Source: Flavobacteriia bacterium (GTDB lineage: Bacteria > Bacteroidota > Bacteroidia > Flavobacteriales_D > Crocinitomicaceae). From it: a DNA stretch of 64,000 nt. The stretch covers positions 62,001 to 126,000 of the forward strand of contig CANFUT010000005.1 of the NCBI GenBank assembly GCA_947450325.1. The letters are read 5' to 3'. The position numbers were made by a program, and so were the translations under genes. The notes beneath the pieces are model-generated. The model did not search any database and was not told the origin of the DNA. It was given only the letters and a program-made list of their open reading frames with translations. Positions 1 to 9,177 of this stretch are shown here, in pieces. How positions within the stretch are numbered: the stretch's first letter is position 1; the number at the start of each line of letters is the position of its first letter.

Positions 1-2600
1 TCTATGATTTCTTTTACTAAGACTGTATTTTTTCCGATTTGATTAATACTTTCTTCTAATGAACTATAGCCTCCTGCATTTTGCCACACATCATAATGTA
101 ACATCAATAACATAATCTTTTCGTTTTCATTAAAATCTTTTATATTGATTTTAAACTTATTTTTAGCGAGTTTCAAAATAAAATTAAAATAGCTTGTAGA
201 ACTTGATGAAAGCCATTTGTTACTAATCGCAGAAAAAATTTGCTTTTCGTTGATATTATCAAAATCATGAATAACACCTGCTCTTTCACAAAGTCTTGAC
301 CAACTATCTTTCTTATAAATTGACTCTAATTTTATGTTATTTAACTTTATAAAATTTAGAATTGTTAAAGGTAATGAAGTCTGATGTTGATAATTTGTAA
401 TCTTGGTAATCAATTGATTTACATTTAAAGTCGTTGCTCTTTTTATGTTTTCTAAAATTGTTTCTTTTGCTTTTTTATCCAAAACTATTGAACAACCTAG
501 CGGTAAATGTGGGAAATCATCTTCAATTTCTTTAAGAACTGAAGTTGTTGTTTTTCCAATTAATGCTCTAAATTTATTTTCAAAATCATACTCAGGTCTT
601 GAATTACCGACAAAATCTAAAACAGTCAAACAATCTTTACCCTCAGCTAAACGCAATCCGCGACCTAACTGTTGAAGAAAAACAGTTAAACTTTCAGTTG
701 GACGAAGAAATAAAACAGTATCTATTTCAGGAATATCAACACCTTCATTAAAAATGTCTACCACAAATAGATAATTGAACTCTTTTCTTTTGAATTGATT
801 TCTGATTTTTTCCCTATCATTGGAATTTTTAGATGTTAAAAAAGAAGCCTTTAATCCTGCTAAATTAAATTTTTCTGTCATGAAAATAGCATGTTCAACT
901 GTAACACAAAATCCTATTGCACGAACATCGGTAATATCATGTAAATATTTTTCTAGTCCTTTGATAATTTCTCCAACTCGAACATTGTTTTTGGTATACA
1001 AACTTGTTAGTTCACTTGCAACATATTTCCCTTTTTCCCATTTTACAGTCGTCAAATCGACACTGTCAGTTATCCCAAAATATTGAAATGGTGATAATAA
1101 TTTTTGATTTAATGCTTCCGGTAGTCTTATTTCTGCTGCAATTCGATCGCAAAAATCATCTAATATATTTTCTCCATCCATTCTCTCAGGAGTAGCTGTA
1201 AGTCCTAATAATACTTTGGGTTTAAAATAATTTAAAATTGGTCTATAAGTAGATGCTGAAATATGATGAACTTCATCAACTATTATAAAATCATAATATT
1301 CTGGTGAAAGATTACTGTTTTTTAATCTGTTATTTAATGTTTGGACAGAAGCAAAAACATATTCGTTGCTCGTTGGTTCCAATCCATCAACCCATAAATC
1401 ACCAAAGTTATTGTCTTTTAAAACGCCTTGAAAAGTTGCTTTTGCTTGTTGTAAAATTTCTTTTCGATGTGCTACAAAAAGAAGTTTAGATGATTTGTTA
1501 TTTAATTTGAAATTTTTGTAATCAAAAGCAGAGATTACCGTTTTTCCAGTTCCGGTTGCAGCAACTAATAAGTTTTTAAATCTTTTGTGAATTGATCTTT
1601 CAACTTCTAACTTTTCTAATATTGCTTTTTGATATGGAAATGGCGTAATATCAAACATATAAATATTTGGTGTATATTCTTTAGAAAACTTACCATCTTT
1701 TAATGCTTTAACTAATTTTTCAGAATCCGTATTTTTATCAAATGTTTCGAATTCAGAATTCTGCCAATATGCTTCAAATGTTTTTCTGAATTTATCAATT
1801 ATATGACTAACTTCCTTCGTGGTTATTTTTAAATTCCACTCCAAACCATCCGTTAGTGCAGAACGAGAAAAATTAGAAGAACCAATATAGCCAGTATGAA
1901 AACCTGTATTTCTCTCAAATAAATATGCTTTTGCATGAAGTCTTTCGTTTCCAGTGTTATAAGAGATTTTCACTTCTGTATTTTCCAAAGAGGATAAAAG
2001 TTCAACTGCTTTTGCATCGGTTGCCCCAACATAAGTTGTTGTAATTACTCTTAGTTTTCCTCCTCTACTTGTAAACTCTCTTAATTCTTTTTCTAATATT
2101 CTGATTCCTTTCCATTTAATAAATGAAACTAATAAATCTATTTTATCAGATGATAAAATTTCTTTTCTCAACTCACTTTCAAGTGTTGTTCCTGAATTCC
2201 CTCCAGTAAAAAGTTCACTATGAATTAGTCTTGTATAAGGTGTAATTTCTTTAAGATGTAAATCTAAATCAGTGAAATAAGTATCAACTTTGGTAAAAAC
2301 AGCCTTCAATATTTTACCTTCTGTTTCAATTAAATCATCCTTAAATTCCTCCTTTTTTAATTCGTCTTTTAAAAATAGTATTATTTTGTTGGCAATTTCA
2401 ATTTGGTTTTCCAAAATATTATCGCTTTTTATCAAGTTAAAAGCATGTCGAATTGTTTTTCCAATATGTGCAGATAATAATTCCGCTGCTTCTGCTTTAT
2501 CAATGGCAGTTGTTTTTATTTGAAAAGTATTTTTGTCTAATTCACTTAATTTACTGGCAACAAGTTTAGTTACTAATTCCTCATACAATCCTTGATTCAT
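1..2600 (-). CDS. SF2 DEAD/DEAH helicase with N-terminal PLD-type nuclease domain (DUF3427-like C-terminus), partial at left edge
   Basis: The frame stays open from the ATG at 2600-2598 to the left edge, so at least 866 residues are present and the C-terminus is missing. My translation shows a PLD/HKD-nuclease motif near residues 222-240 (HAKAYLFE, then GSSNFS). The SF2 helicase motifs follow in order: Walker A ATGTGKT near residue 353, DEVHH near 441, TATPER near 467 and a motif VI QQLGRGLR near 643. The part beyond about 700 resembles the DUF3427 type of C-terminus. The expected role is ATP-driven nucleic-acid remodelling coupled to cleavage. The start codon overlaps the stop of the upstream Nudix gene as ATGA, so the two are probably translationally coupled. 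Family assignment is firm. A defence or DNA-repair role is inference. Confidence 0.88.
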   Translation of the reverse strand, partial: MNQGLYEELVTKLVASKLSELDKNTFQIKTTAIDKAEAAELLSAHIGKTIRHAFNLIKSDNILENQIEIANKIILFLKDELKKEEFKDDLIETEGKILKAVFTKVDTYFTDLDLHLKEITPYTRLIHSELFTGGNSGTTLESELRKEILSSDKIDLLVSFIKWKGIRILEKELREFTSRGGKLRVITTTYVGATDAKAVELLSSLENTEVKISYNTGNERLHAKAYLFERNTGFHTGYIGSSNFSRSALTDGLEWNLKITTKEVSHIIDKFRKTFEAYWQNSEFETFDKNTDSEKLVKALKDGKFSKEYTPNIYMFDITPFPYQKAILEKLEVERSIHKRFKNLLVAATGTGKTVISAFDYKNFKLNNKSSKLLFVAHRKEILQQAKATFQGVLKDNNFGDLWVDGLEPTSNEYVFASVQTLNNRLKNSNLSPEYYDFIIVDEVHHISASTYRPILNYFKPKVLLGLTATPERMDGENILDDFCDRIAAEIRLPEALNQKLLSPFQYFGITDSVDLTTVKWEKGKYVASELTSLYTKNNVRVGEIIKGLEKYLHDITDVRAIGFCVTVEHAIFMTEKFNLAGLKASFLTSKNSNDREKIRNQFKRKEFNYLFVVDIFNEGVDIPEIDTVLFLRPTESLTVFLQQLGRGLRLAEGKDCLTVLDFVGNSRPEYDFENKFRALIGKTTTSVLKEIEDDFPHLPLGCSIVLDKKAKETILENIKRATTLNVNQLITKITNYQHQTSLPLTILNFIKLNNIKLESIYKKDSWSRLCERAGVIHDFDNINEKQIFSAISNKWLSSSSTSYFNFILKLAKNKFKINIKDFNENEKIMLLMLHYDVWQNAGGYSSLEESINQIGKNTVLVKEII

Positions 2601-2995
2601 AATTTTAATTTTAGTAATTTACTCACAATTGGAAGGTCAGCTTCAGCCCAATCAAGTTGATTTAATTCATTACGTTCCAGCCAAAATGAATTTATGTGTT
2701 CATTTAAATGAAGGTTTCCACCAATGATTTCACATTCAAAAGTGTCCATGATAATTCTAAAATCAGGATAACTGTGGTCAACTTGAATAAGAAAGTTTTT
2801 GATTTTGATTTCAAGGTTTAACTCTTCTTTGATTTCGCGAATTATTGTCTCTTCAATTTTTTCATTTTCTTCTACTTTTCCGCCAGGAAATTCCCATTTT
2901 TTTGAGATGTAGTCGAATTTATTTTCATTCCTCTGAACACAAAGGATTTTTTCATCTTGAATTATTACAGCTGCTGCAACATGTATTGTTTTCAT
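2597..2995 (-). CDS. Nudix hydrolase, MutT/NTP pyrophosphohydrolase-like
   Basis: 132 residues, the usual length for a single-domain MutT-type enzyme. The Nudix box lies around residues 38-60: GGKVEENEK, seven residues, then REIKEEL. The glycine normally near the end of the box is asparagine (EELNLE). Such enzymes hydrolyse nucleoside triphosphates or related diphosphates to sanitise nucleotide pools or destroy signalling nucleotides, and the substrate cannot be read from sequence. It is followed with a 4-base ATGA overlap by the helicase-nuclease gene, so the pair probably forms one operon. A TATTTTTC box at 3007-3000 ends 4 bases before the ATG, which suggests an almost leaderless mRNA. Confidence 0.9.
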   Translation of the reverse strand: MKTIHVAAAVIIQDEKILCVQRNENKFDYISKKWEFPGGKVEENEKIEETIIREIKEELNLEIKIKNFLIQVDHSYPDFRIIMDTFECEIIGGNLHLNEHINSFWLERNELNQLDWAEADLPIVSKLLKLKL

Positions 2996-3153
2996 AGTGG
3001 AAAAATAAGAGAATTTTTTGACATTTCGTTAAACATTTAGAATTAAAATAGTTGAATTTCCAACAACAAAAAAAAGTCCAAAACCCACAAGTTTCAGACT
3101 CCAATTCATTCAATTTCATCCCACTAAATTCCAACTAACTAACAAATCCTTTC

Positions 3154-3498
3154 TCAAGTCTGGAAAATATAAATCCAAATCGTCCTTGCATTTCGAAAAT
3201 TGAAAAAACTGAGCAAAATCAAAACGGTGATCATAATACTCAAGATCCAGTAAACAGAATTAATAATGGGGTTGATGATGATAAACAAGGTAAGTAATTC
3301 TGCAACGGCCAACCCGTAACTCACGTACAATGAACCGATAAAATATCCAGGTTCTTTTTCAAATCTGTAACCGCAATTGGTGCAATGCGAATGCATTTTG
3401 GGCTCTTTCAATAGAAATAGATTTCCCTTGCTTTCAAATATTTTCCCGATTTTACATTTGGGACATTTTCCATGAACGATTCCTTGAAAATTGGTCAT
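3154..3498 (-). CDS. DUF983 family small zinc-ribbon membrane protein
   Basis: 114 residues. The N-terminus carries a zinc-ribbon: CPKC at about residues 13-16 and CTNC at about 39-42. The conserved stretch EKEPGYFIGSLYVSYG follows, and then two hydrophobic segments (about 63-78 and 82-97) that look membrane spanning. This is the DUF983 pattern, a family of unknown function common in Bacteroidota and Alphaproteobacteria. A TAACTTTG -7 box at 3527-3520 lies about 20 bases upstream of the start. The gene is monocistronic, diverging from the AraC-type regulator. Confidence 0.85.
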   Translation of the reverse strand: MTNFQGIVHGKCPKCKIGKIFESKGNLFLLKEPKMHSHCTNCGYRFEKEPGYFIGSLYVSYGLAVAELLTLFIIINPIINSVYWILSIMITVLILLSFFNFRNARTIWIYIFQT

Positions 3499-3519
3499 AA
3501 CTGCGATTATTTTATGTCA

Positions 3520-3527
3520 CAAAGTTA
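3520..3527 (-). promoter_or_regulatory. -7 element (TAACTTTG) for the DUF983 gene
   Basis: The minus-strand octamer fits the Bacteroidota TAnnTTTG consensus and lies 21 bases before the ATG at 3498. No clear TTTG box is visible at the -33 position. Confidence 0.5.
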
Positions 3528-3605
3528 AGATATTGAGCATGTTTACGGTGTGAAGAAAAAACGCCAATATTAGGATTAAAAGGACATTTTGATTAGTTTT
3601 ACTTC

Positions 3606-4487
3606 ATGAAAAATACAGCCATTTTGGATATCAAACAATTTGATAAATTTGAAAATCAATATGATTTTTATACCAGTATTTTTTCGGAACACCTTGTGAA
3701 TCATCATACTTCGATTTCAGTTCCGCACAAGCATAATTTTTATTTGGTTGTACTTTTTACACAAGGAACTGGCTTTCATGAAATTGATTTTGAGAGATTT
3801 GACGTTCAGTGTGGAAGCGTTTTTTTGCTCAACCCGGGTCAAACGCATTATTGGGAGTTGTCTAGCGACATTGAAGGGTTTATTTTCTTTCACACGGAAA
3901 GTTTTTACAATTTCAATTTTGCACAAAATACACTTTCAATTTATCCATTCTTTTACTCAACCCAAAATTCACCTTACCTTTTGTTGACAGAAGCGTTGAC
4001 GCACAATATTTCAATGCGCTTTCAAGAAATTTTGTTGGAATATGAATCTGAAAAACTATATAAATCACGGAAAATCATCAGCTTAATCGATTTACTTTAC
4101 ATCGACCTGTCAAGGATTTACTTGGAGCAAAACACAGGCGTGGTTTACAAAACGAATCTGTATTTTGAGAAATTAAAACAGTTGGAATCGTTGATCGATT
4201 TGAATTTCAAAGGCGATAAATCTCCCGCACAATATGCAAGCTGGATGAATATGACTGCCAAACATCTGAATAGAATCGTGCAGCATTCGGTCGGGAAAAC
4301 AACTTCCACCATGATTATGGAGCGCGTGCTCCTCGAAGCCAAACGATTGTTGTCCAATTCAAATAAAAACATCAACGAAATCGCCGAAGAGCTGGGATTT
4401 GAAGAACAGGCCTATTTTTCAAGAACTTTCAAAAAAATCACAGGCGAAACGCCTTCAGAATTTAAATCGAGGTACAGTTTGAAATAG
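3606..4487 (+). CDS. AraC family transcriptional regulator
   Basis: 293 residues. The N-terminal 160 or so residues look like the cupin-type sensing domain: a histidine-rich strand (VPHKHNFY near residue 40) and HEIDFERF, followed by LNPGQTHYWEL. The last 100 residues hold the two helix-turn-helix units of AraC/XylS proteins; the second includes INEIAEELGFEEQAYFSRTF and the typical ending GETPSEFKSRY. The ligand is unknown and no neighbouring gene is an obvious target. It diverges from DUF983 and converges on accA. A TAGTTTTA box at 3594-3601 sits 4 bases before the ATG. Confidence 0.92.
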   Translation: MKNTAILDIKQFDKFENQYDFYTSIFSEHLVNHHTSISVPHKHNFYLVVLFTQGTGFHEIDFERFDVQCGSVFLLNPGQTHYWELSSDIEGFIFFHTESFYNFNFAQNTLSIYPFFYSTQNSPYLLLTEALTHNISMRFQEILLEYESEKLYKSRKIISLIDLLYIDLSRIYLEQNTGVVYKTNLYFEKLKQLESLIDLNFKGDKSPAQYASWMNMTAKHLNRIVQHSVGKTTSTMIMERVLLEAKRLLSNSNKNINEIAEELGFEEQAYFSRTFKKITGETPSEFKSRYSLK

Positions 4488-4496
4488 GAGGTAAAA

Positions 4497-4600
4497 AAAA
4501 ATTATTGTTAGATTATTAGATATTTAGATTATTAGAAAGTCTTCCTATCTAATAGTAGTCCAATAATCCAACAATCCAACAATCCAATAATCCAAAATAA
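4497..4600. repeat. Degenerate palindromic AT-rich repeat between convergent genes
   Basis: The left part is built of TTAGATTATTAGA-like units. The right part is built of CCAATAATCCAACAATCC-like units, roughly their reverse complement, so the transcript could fold into a long imperfect hairpin. It fills the space between the convergent araC-type gene and accA and could end transcription in both directions. A related element lies at 6664-6779. Confidence 0.7.
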
Positions 4601-5554
4601 CTACTCCCAAACCCCCATCGCGCAAAACTTATCTATTCGATCGTTGATGCGTTTTTCTGGAGCGATTGCTTTCAGTTCTTTTAAGTAATTTTTGATGTTT
4701 TCTTTGACAATTCCAAACATTTCTTCCTGACTTCTGTGCGCACCGTTCAATGGTTCGATGATTACTTCGTCAACTAATTTGTTGTTTTTCATGTCTGTAG
4801 AAGTCAATTTCAATGCTTCAGCAGCTGTTTCTTTGAATTCCCAGCTTCTCCAAAGGATGGAGGAGCAAGATTCAGGAGAAATTACGGAATACCAAGTGTT
4901 TTCTAACATGACAACTTTGTCACCAACACCAATTCCCAATGCACCACCAGATGCACCTTCACCGATAATAATACAAATTACAGGCACTTTCAAACGCATC
5001 ATTTCGTAGATATTGCGCGCAATTGCTTCGCCTTGTCCACGTTCTTCAGCTTCCAAGCCTGGAAATGCTCCCGGAGTGTCGATGAAAGTAACGATTGGTT
5101 TACCGAATTTCTCAGCCAATTTCATCAATCTCAACGCTTTTCTGTATCCTTCAGGATTCGGCATACCGAAATTTCTGTATTGACGCATTTTGGTATTGAT
5201 ACCTTTTTGTTGTCCGATAAACATGACAGTTTCTCCATCCAACAAACCAAAACCACCAATCATGGCTTTGTCGTCTTTTACATTTCTATCGCCGTGAAGT
5301 TCTTGAAAAGTATTGTTTGAAATTGCATTGATATATGCCAAAGAATAAGGACGATCTGGGTGACGAGACATTTGTACACGTTGCCAAGGAGTCAATCCTG
5401 CAAAAATTTCTTTGGTTTTTTCTGCTAATTTTTGTTCTAAAGCATGAACTTTATCTGCCATATCGACATCTGTTGAATCTCCAATTTCTTTGGTTTGAGC
5501 GATTTGCTCTTCCAATGCCTTCAACGGTTCTTCAAAATCTAAATAAGTTGACAT
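4601..5554 (-). CDS. accA: Acetyl-CoA carboxylase carboxyltransferase subunit alpha
   Basis: With the ATG at 5554 ([11 protein letters not shown]) the protein has 317 residues, matching the usual ~319. An upstream in-frame start at 5626 would add an AT-rich, non-conserved leader that includes the promoter region, so it is rejected. Diagnostic segments are the N-terminal helix pair, [48 protein letters not shown] in conserved order, DTPGAFPG and the oxyanion-hole region [12 protein letters not shown]. With AccD it transfers carboxyl from carboxybiotin to acetyl-CoA, giving malonyl-CoA for fatty-acid synthesis. Bacterial AccA often carries no zinc finger, as here. It is monocistronic. Confidence 0.98.
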   Translation of the reverse strand: MSTYLDFEEPLKALEEQIAQTKEIGDSTDVDMADKVHALEQKLAEKTKEIFAGLTPWQRVQMSRHPDRPYSLAYINAISNNTFQELHGDRNVKDDKAMIGGFGLLDGETVMFIGQQKGINTKMRQYRNFGMPNPEGYRKALRLMKLAEKFGKPIVTFIDTPGAFPGLEAEERGQGEAIARNIYEMMRLKVPVICIIIGEGASGGALGIGVGDKVVMLENTWYSVISPESCSSILWRSWEFKETAAEALKLTSTDMKNNKLVDEVIIEPLNGAHRSQEEMFGIVKENIKNYLKELKAIAPEKRINDRIDKFCAMGVWE

Positions 5555-5708
5555 ATAAATTCTATTTGGGTGGCGAAAGTTACGAAAATACTTCATTTGA
5601 AATGCAAAAAATGGAGATAAATTCATTCAAATTCGCTATTCATGAAAGGAATTATTCAAATGTTTGTGAATCATTGTGTTAGATAAAATTATTTTTCCTC
5701 CCCCTTGG

Positions 5709-5726
5709 TCCCCCTCCGAAGGGGGA
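5709..5726. repeat. GC-rich short hairpin in the accA-ispE intergenic region
   Basis: TCCCCCT (5709-5715), loop CCGA, AGGGGGA (5720-5726). It is preceded by a related C-rich tract, CCTCCCCCTTGG, from about 5697. A GC-rich dyad in otherwise very AT-rich spacer is typical of dispersed palindromic elements, but only one copy is in this window. Confidence 0.6.
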
Positions 5727-5851
5727 AGTGTTCAATATCAATTGTTTGTAAATCGATTTCGACTATTTTTAAGATGAGATTTAGAGCTTAAATTTTCTTT
5801 TCAATTTACTTAAAATCAAAACGAAATGATAATTCTCCTTATCTTTAAACC

Positions 5852-6661
5852 ATGATTTTATTTCCTCCTTGTAAGATAAATTTAGGATTACACATTCTCA
5901 ACAAAAGGGCAGATGGTTTCCACAATTTGGATACTTTGATGTATCAATTGCCATTTACGGATGTGCTGGAAATCGTTCCCTCTGAGGCTTTTGTTTTTCA
6001 ATCGACAGGTTTGGAAATTCCTGGGGATGAGAATAATAATCTGTGCATCAAAGCTTTTGAGTTGATTCGTTCGCAATATGAGATTCAGAATGTGACGATT
6101 CATTTGCACAAAATCATCCCAATGGGAGGTGGTTTGGGCGGAGGTTCTTCTAACGCTTCTGCCGTTTTGAAAGGATTGAATTCGCTTTTCAATTTGAATT
6201 TACCAACGGAAATATTACAAAATTTAGCTGCACAATTAGGTAGTGATTGTCCTTTGTTTATTAAAGAAAATCCACAAATTGCCCAAGGAAGAGGGGAGAT
6301 TTTGTCTGATTTTGAATTGGATTTATCGGCTTATTACTTAAAATTAGTAAACGTTGGCATTCATGTCAGCACCAAAGAGGCGTTTTCCAAAGTACAGTTC
6401 TACGACCATTTTCAATCAGTCGTTGACATCGTTTCACATCCAGTTGAACGTTGGAAAAATTTACTCAAAAATGATTTCGAAAATTCAATATTTGAATACC
6501 ATCCTAGTTTGATTGAAGTGAAGCAAAAACTTTACGACGAAGGTGCAATCTACGCTTCTATGTCCGGCAGTGGTTCCACGATGTATGCGATTTATGAGAT
6601 TGAGCCTAGTTTGACTTTTCACCAAGATTCTGGGGTTTTTGAGAAAATAGTGAAGCTTTAA
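5852..6661 (+). CDS. ispE: 4-diphosphocytidyl-2-C-methyl-D-erythritol kinase
   Basis: 269 residues, slightly shorter than the common ~285. GHMP-kinase signatures are present: FPPCKINLGLHI with the substrate lysine at the N-terminus, the ATP-binding loop PMGGGLGGGSSNASAVL near residues 90-106, LGSDCPLF, and the C-terminal ASMSGSGSTMYAIY. It phosphorylates CDP-ME at the 2-hydroxyl in the MEP pathway to isoprenoids, including the undecaprenyl carrier used by the wall and polysaccharide genes further on. A TATCTTTA box at 5840-5847 ends 4 bases before the ATG. It diverges from accA. Confidence 0.97.
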   Translation: MILFPPCKINLGLHILNKRADGFHNLDTLMYQLPFTDVLEIVPSEAFVFQSTGLEIPGDENNNLCIKAFELIRSQYEIQNVTIHLHKIIPMGGGLGGGSSNASAVLKGLNSLFNLNLPTEILQNLAAQLGSDCPLFIKENPQIAQGRGEILSDFELDLSAYYLKLVNVGIHVSTKEAFSKVQFYDHFQSVVDIVSHPVERWKNLLKNDFENSIFEYHPSLIEVKQKLYDEGAIYASMSGSGSTMYAIYEIEPSLTFHQDSGVFEKIVKL

Positions 6662-6663
6662 GT

Positions 6664-6779
6664 TTGGATTGTTAGATTGTTAGACATTTAGATTGTTGGA
6701 TTGATAGAATGTGTAACTATCGATTGTTTTAATGACCGATCATCTGTCGAAATATCCAATAATCCAACCATCCAATAAT
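6664..6779. repeat. Degenerate palindromic AT-rich repeat (second copy type)
   Basis: TTGGATTGTTAGATTGTTAGAC-like units at the left end face CCAATAATCCAACCATCCAATAATC-like units at the right end. It resembles the element at 4497-4600 and again separates two convergent genes (ispE and the FG-GAP protein). A terminator role is likely but inferred. Confidence 0.68.
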
Positions 6780-9059
6780 CTACTTCTGAATAACCAATTT
6801 CCTATATTCAATTCTCTCAGAATCATTAATCTGTATTTTTACAAAATAAACGCCATTTCCTGTTTCTAAATCGAAATTTACTTTGCCTTGATTGACATTT
6901 AATTCTTGACTTTCAAATACTTTTCGTCCATTTGCATCTAAAACAATCAAATCAATCGTTGAAATATTTTCATCTTGAAAAAGCAAAGTAAATGCATCTT
7001 TCCCTGGATTTGGATATAAGATAATTTCATTCGCTGCAGTCAATTCTTCTATCCCTGAAATACTATTTGGATTATGCTCAAAATGCATCAATCCTCCTAA
7101 ATCACCGCCCACAAATAGATTCAATTTACCATCTTGATCAATGTCGTTGACATAAAAAGAACTGTAACTTTCGACGTGAATTCCTCTAAACTCATCAGAA
7201 ACCAAATTGAAGGTTTCGCCTGAATTCAGGTGATTGTCTATACCATTATAATAATGACATTTTCCGTCAATGCCACCTAAAAAAAGATTTGTCGTATCGT
7301 TGTATCTGAAAAAATGTGGCGCAGCATATCCTTCTGGCGTTGTGGGCGAAATATCGATGCCTCCTAAAGTGTCATTGATTAAACTAAACGAAGGATTTGT
7401 CGCATTTCCTATGTTTTTATAATACATCAATTCACCTGTTTTTTTGCCTAAAATCAAATCCAACAAACCGTCGTTATCTAGATCAAACAATTGAGGAAAG
7501 CAATAAGAACTAGTCGTAATCACATTTCCCAAATTATCCGCGTAATTTTGGACTGGCGAAGCAAATTGTGCTGCAGCGCCGGAAGCAGCAATGTTTTGGT
7601 AGTAAACAACGGTTCCATTTTCCAATCCTAAGAATAAGTCCTTGTCTCCATCTTGGTCGATATCACCAAATGTCGGCACAGTTCGCAATCCATAAGATTG
7701 TGCGGTAAGATTTAGATAATTGTTTTCTACAAAATTGAAGAATGGGGCAGAGGAAGTTCCTGTATTTCTGTAATGACTCAAAGCACTTTCTTTCAACAAA
7801 GGATCTTTGTATCGGTAAAAATTAGCGACCAATAAATCTTCTTTTCCGTCGCCATTTTGGTCAAAAAATACAGGAATTGAACCAACACCGGTTTCAATCA
7901 TATCTTCCTGTAGGAAACTTTTGGATTTAAAAATAAAATTAGGTAATTCATTTGTTCCTAGATTCTTGTAATATAAAATTCCTTTTTCATTTTGAGAAGC
8001 ACCTTTGGCATTGGCGCCTACAATCAGGTCTTTGACTTGGTCATGGTCAACATCGACATAAAAACTTGCAGGAAAAAGCGTCAATGAAGCAGGAGTGGTG
8101 TTGCTTGGAAAATTTACATCTTGCGAAACCATTGCTGAATTGGTGTTGGGCGCTGTTCCTCCGTTAACCACTAAGATTAAATTATCATGGGAAACATCAC
8201 CAATTACCAAATCATAAACTCCTGAATGATCTATGTCAATGGCTAAAATTGTGGAACCTGCGTGTCTTTTTACTTTTTTCTCAAATTGTTTGTCAAACGG
8301 ATTTTCGTTTCCGCTCGTTTTTTGAGGGTCTGGAACATTTGGAGCGCTGCAAGGAGAAGTCGGGTCGTTTAATAACAATGAATTGTTGTTTGGATCTTCT
8401 GAAAATTTCCCCCAACATTCATTTTTCAAGACAAAAACCAATGAATCATTATGACCATACAATTCCATGCTTTGATTTTGATGATATTCAATTCTTTGGC
8501 CTGAAATACTGAAAGTTAAAATGTCAATGTCGGAATCAAAATCTACATCAACATAGGCAGGAATGTCGCTTGAGCTCACATATAAATTTGAAAAATTTCC
8601 AATGTAATCTGAATACAATAGATTGGAGGTTAGCGACCATTGTAAACCATCAGAGGCATTTCCAATGTTGCGATATACTTTCACTCCGCCAATTCCATAG
8701 GTGAATAAATCGTTTTTTCCATCACCGTCGTAGTCCAACAAAGCTGCTCTGTTTTTGGTGTCAGACGGAAAATAAGTATAAGCATTTTGGACAAATTTAT
8801 ATTGCGGCGTTCCATTGACTGAAACAGTTTCAAAAAGTCTGATGTTGTCTTTACTGCGGTCGAAAATGAATAAATCCATGTCGCCATCAAAATCGAAATC
8901 AATGTCAGAAAATTGTACATAATTCAATCCCCCAGCCCATGGAAAAAGCAGTGTGTCATTGCCGATTTTCACTTGTATCGAATCATTGTAATCAAATTTG
9001 AATTGACTAAAAATACTTGTTTGAAGTAGAATGAAAATTCCGAAAAGGAGAAAACGCAT
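6780..9059 (-). CDS. Secreted FG-GAP/VCBS repeat protein with type IX (type A) sorting domain
   Basis: 759 residues. The N-terminal signal peptide (MRFLLFGIFILLQTSIFSQ) is followed by many FG-GAP/VCBS-type repeats marked by calcium-binding-like DxDxDGxxD motifs, such as DFDFDGDMDLF, DYDGDGKNDLF, DQNGDGKEDLL and DIDQDGDKDLF; these usually build a beta-propeller. The last ~75 residues form a T9SS type A sorting domain: ILYPNPGKDAFTL, VLDANGRKVFE, GVYFVKI and a lysine-rich end. The protein should be exported by Sec, moved by the type IX system and anchored to or released from the cell surface. The ligand is unknown. It is monocistronic and flanked by convergent ispE and a divergent SGNH gene. 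Confidence 0.92.
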   Translation of the reverse strand: MRFLLFGIFILLQTSIFSQFKFDYNDSIQVKIGNDTLLFPWAGGLNYVQFSDIDFDFDGDMDLFIFDRSKDNIRLFETVSVNGTPQYKFVQNAYTYFPSDTKNRAALLDYDGDGKNDLFTYGIGGVKVYRNIGNASDGLQWSLTSNLLYSDYIGNFSNLYVSSSDIPAYVDVDFDSDIDILTFSISGQRIEYHQNQSMELYGHNDSLVFVLKNECWGKFSEDPNNNSLLLNDPTSPCSAPNVPDPQKTSGNENPFDKQFEKKVKRHAGSTILAIDIDHSGVYDLVIGDVSHDNLILVVNGGTAPNTNSAMVSQDVNFPSNTTPASLTLFPASFYVDVDHDQVKDLIVGANAKGASQNEKGILYYKNLGTNELPNFIFKSKSFLQEDMIETGVGSIPVFFDQNGDGKEDLLVANFYRYKDPLLKESALSHYRNTGTSSAPFFNFVENNYLNLTAQSYGLRTVPTFGDIDQDGDKDLFLGLENGTVVYYQNIAASGAAAQFASPVQNYADNLGNVITTSSYCFPQLFDLDNDGLLDLILGKKTGELMYYKNIGNATNPSFSLINDTLGGIDISPTTPEGYAAPHFFRYNDTTNLFLGGIDGKCHYYNGIDNHLNSGETFNLVSDEFRGIHVESYSSFYVNDIDQDGKLNLFVGGDLGGLMHFEHNPNSISGIEELTAANEIILYPNPGKDAFTLLFQDENISTIDLIVLDANGRKVFESQELNVNQGKVNFDLETGNGVYFVKIQINDSERIEYRKLVIQK

Positions 9060-9148
9060 ATTATTGGCTGTTAATTTTGTTAGAGAGACGTAAATTAGCC
9101 ACTCAAAGTTTACCAGTTCGAAATTAAGGAATTTATGATAAAAACCAC

Positions 9149-9156
9149 TATTTTTG
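9149..9156 (+). promoter_or_regulatory. -7 element (TATTTTTG) for the SGNH hydrolase gene
   Basis: It matches TAnnTTTG exactly and lies 21 bases before the ATG at 9178. Confidence 0.5.
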
Positions 9157-9177
9157 CCTTAAAATCAGTCGTAAATT

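Noticed and set aside
445-2523. Several plus-strand frames within the first 2.5 kb
   Set aside because: They are antisense to a continuous minus-strand helicase frame with clear motifs in the correct order.
2952-3134. 60-codon minus-strand frame upstream of the Nudix gene
   Set aside because: It overlaps the Nudix start in another frame, has no recognisable domain and lies in promoter-like, low-complexity DNA.
5555-5626. N-terminal extension of accA
   Set aside because: It is not similar to AccA N-termini and overlaps the likely -7 box TAACTTTC; the ATG at 5554 gives normal length.
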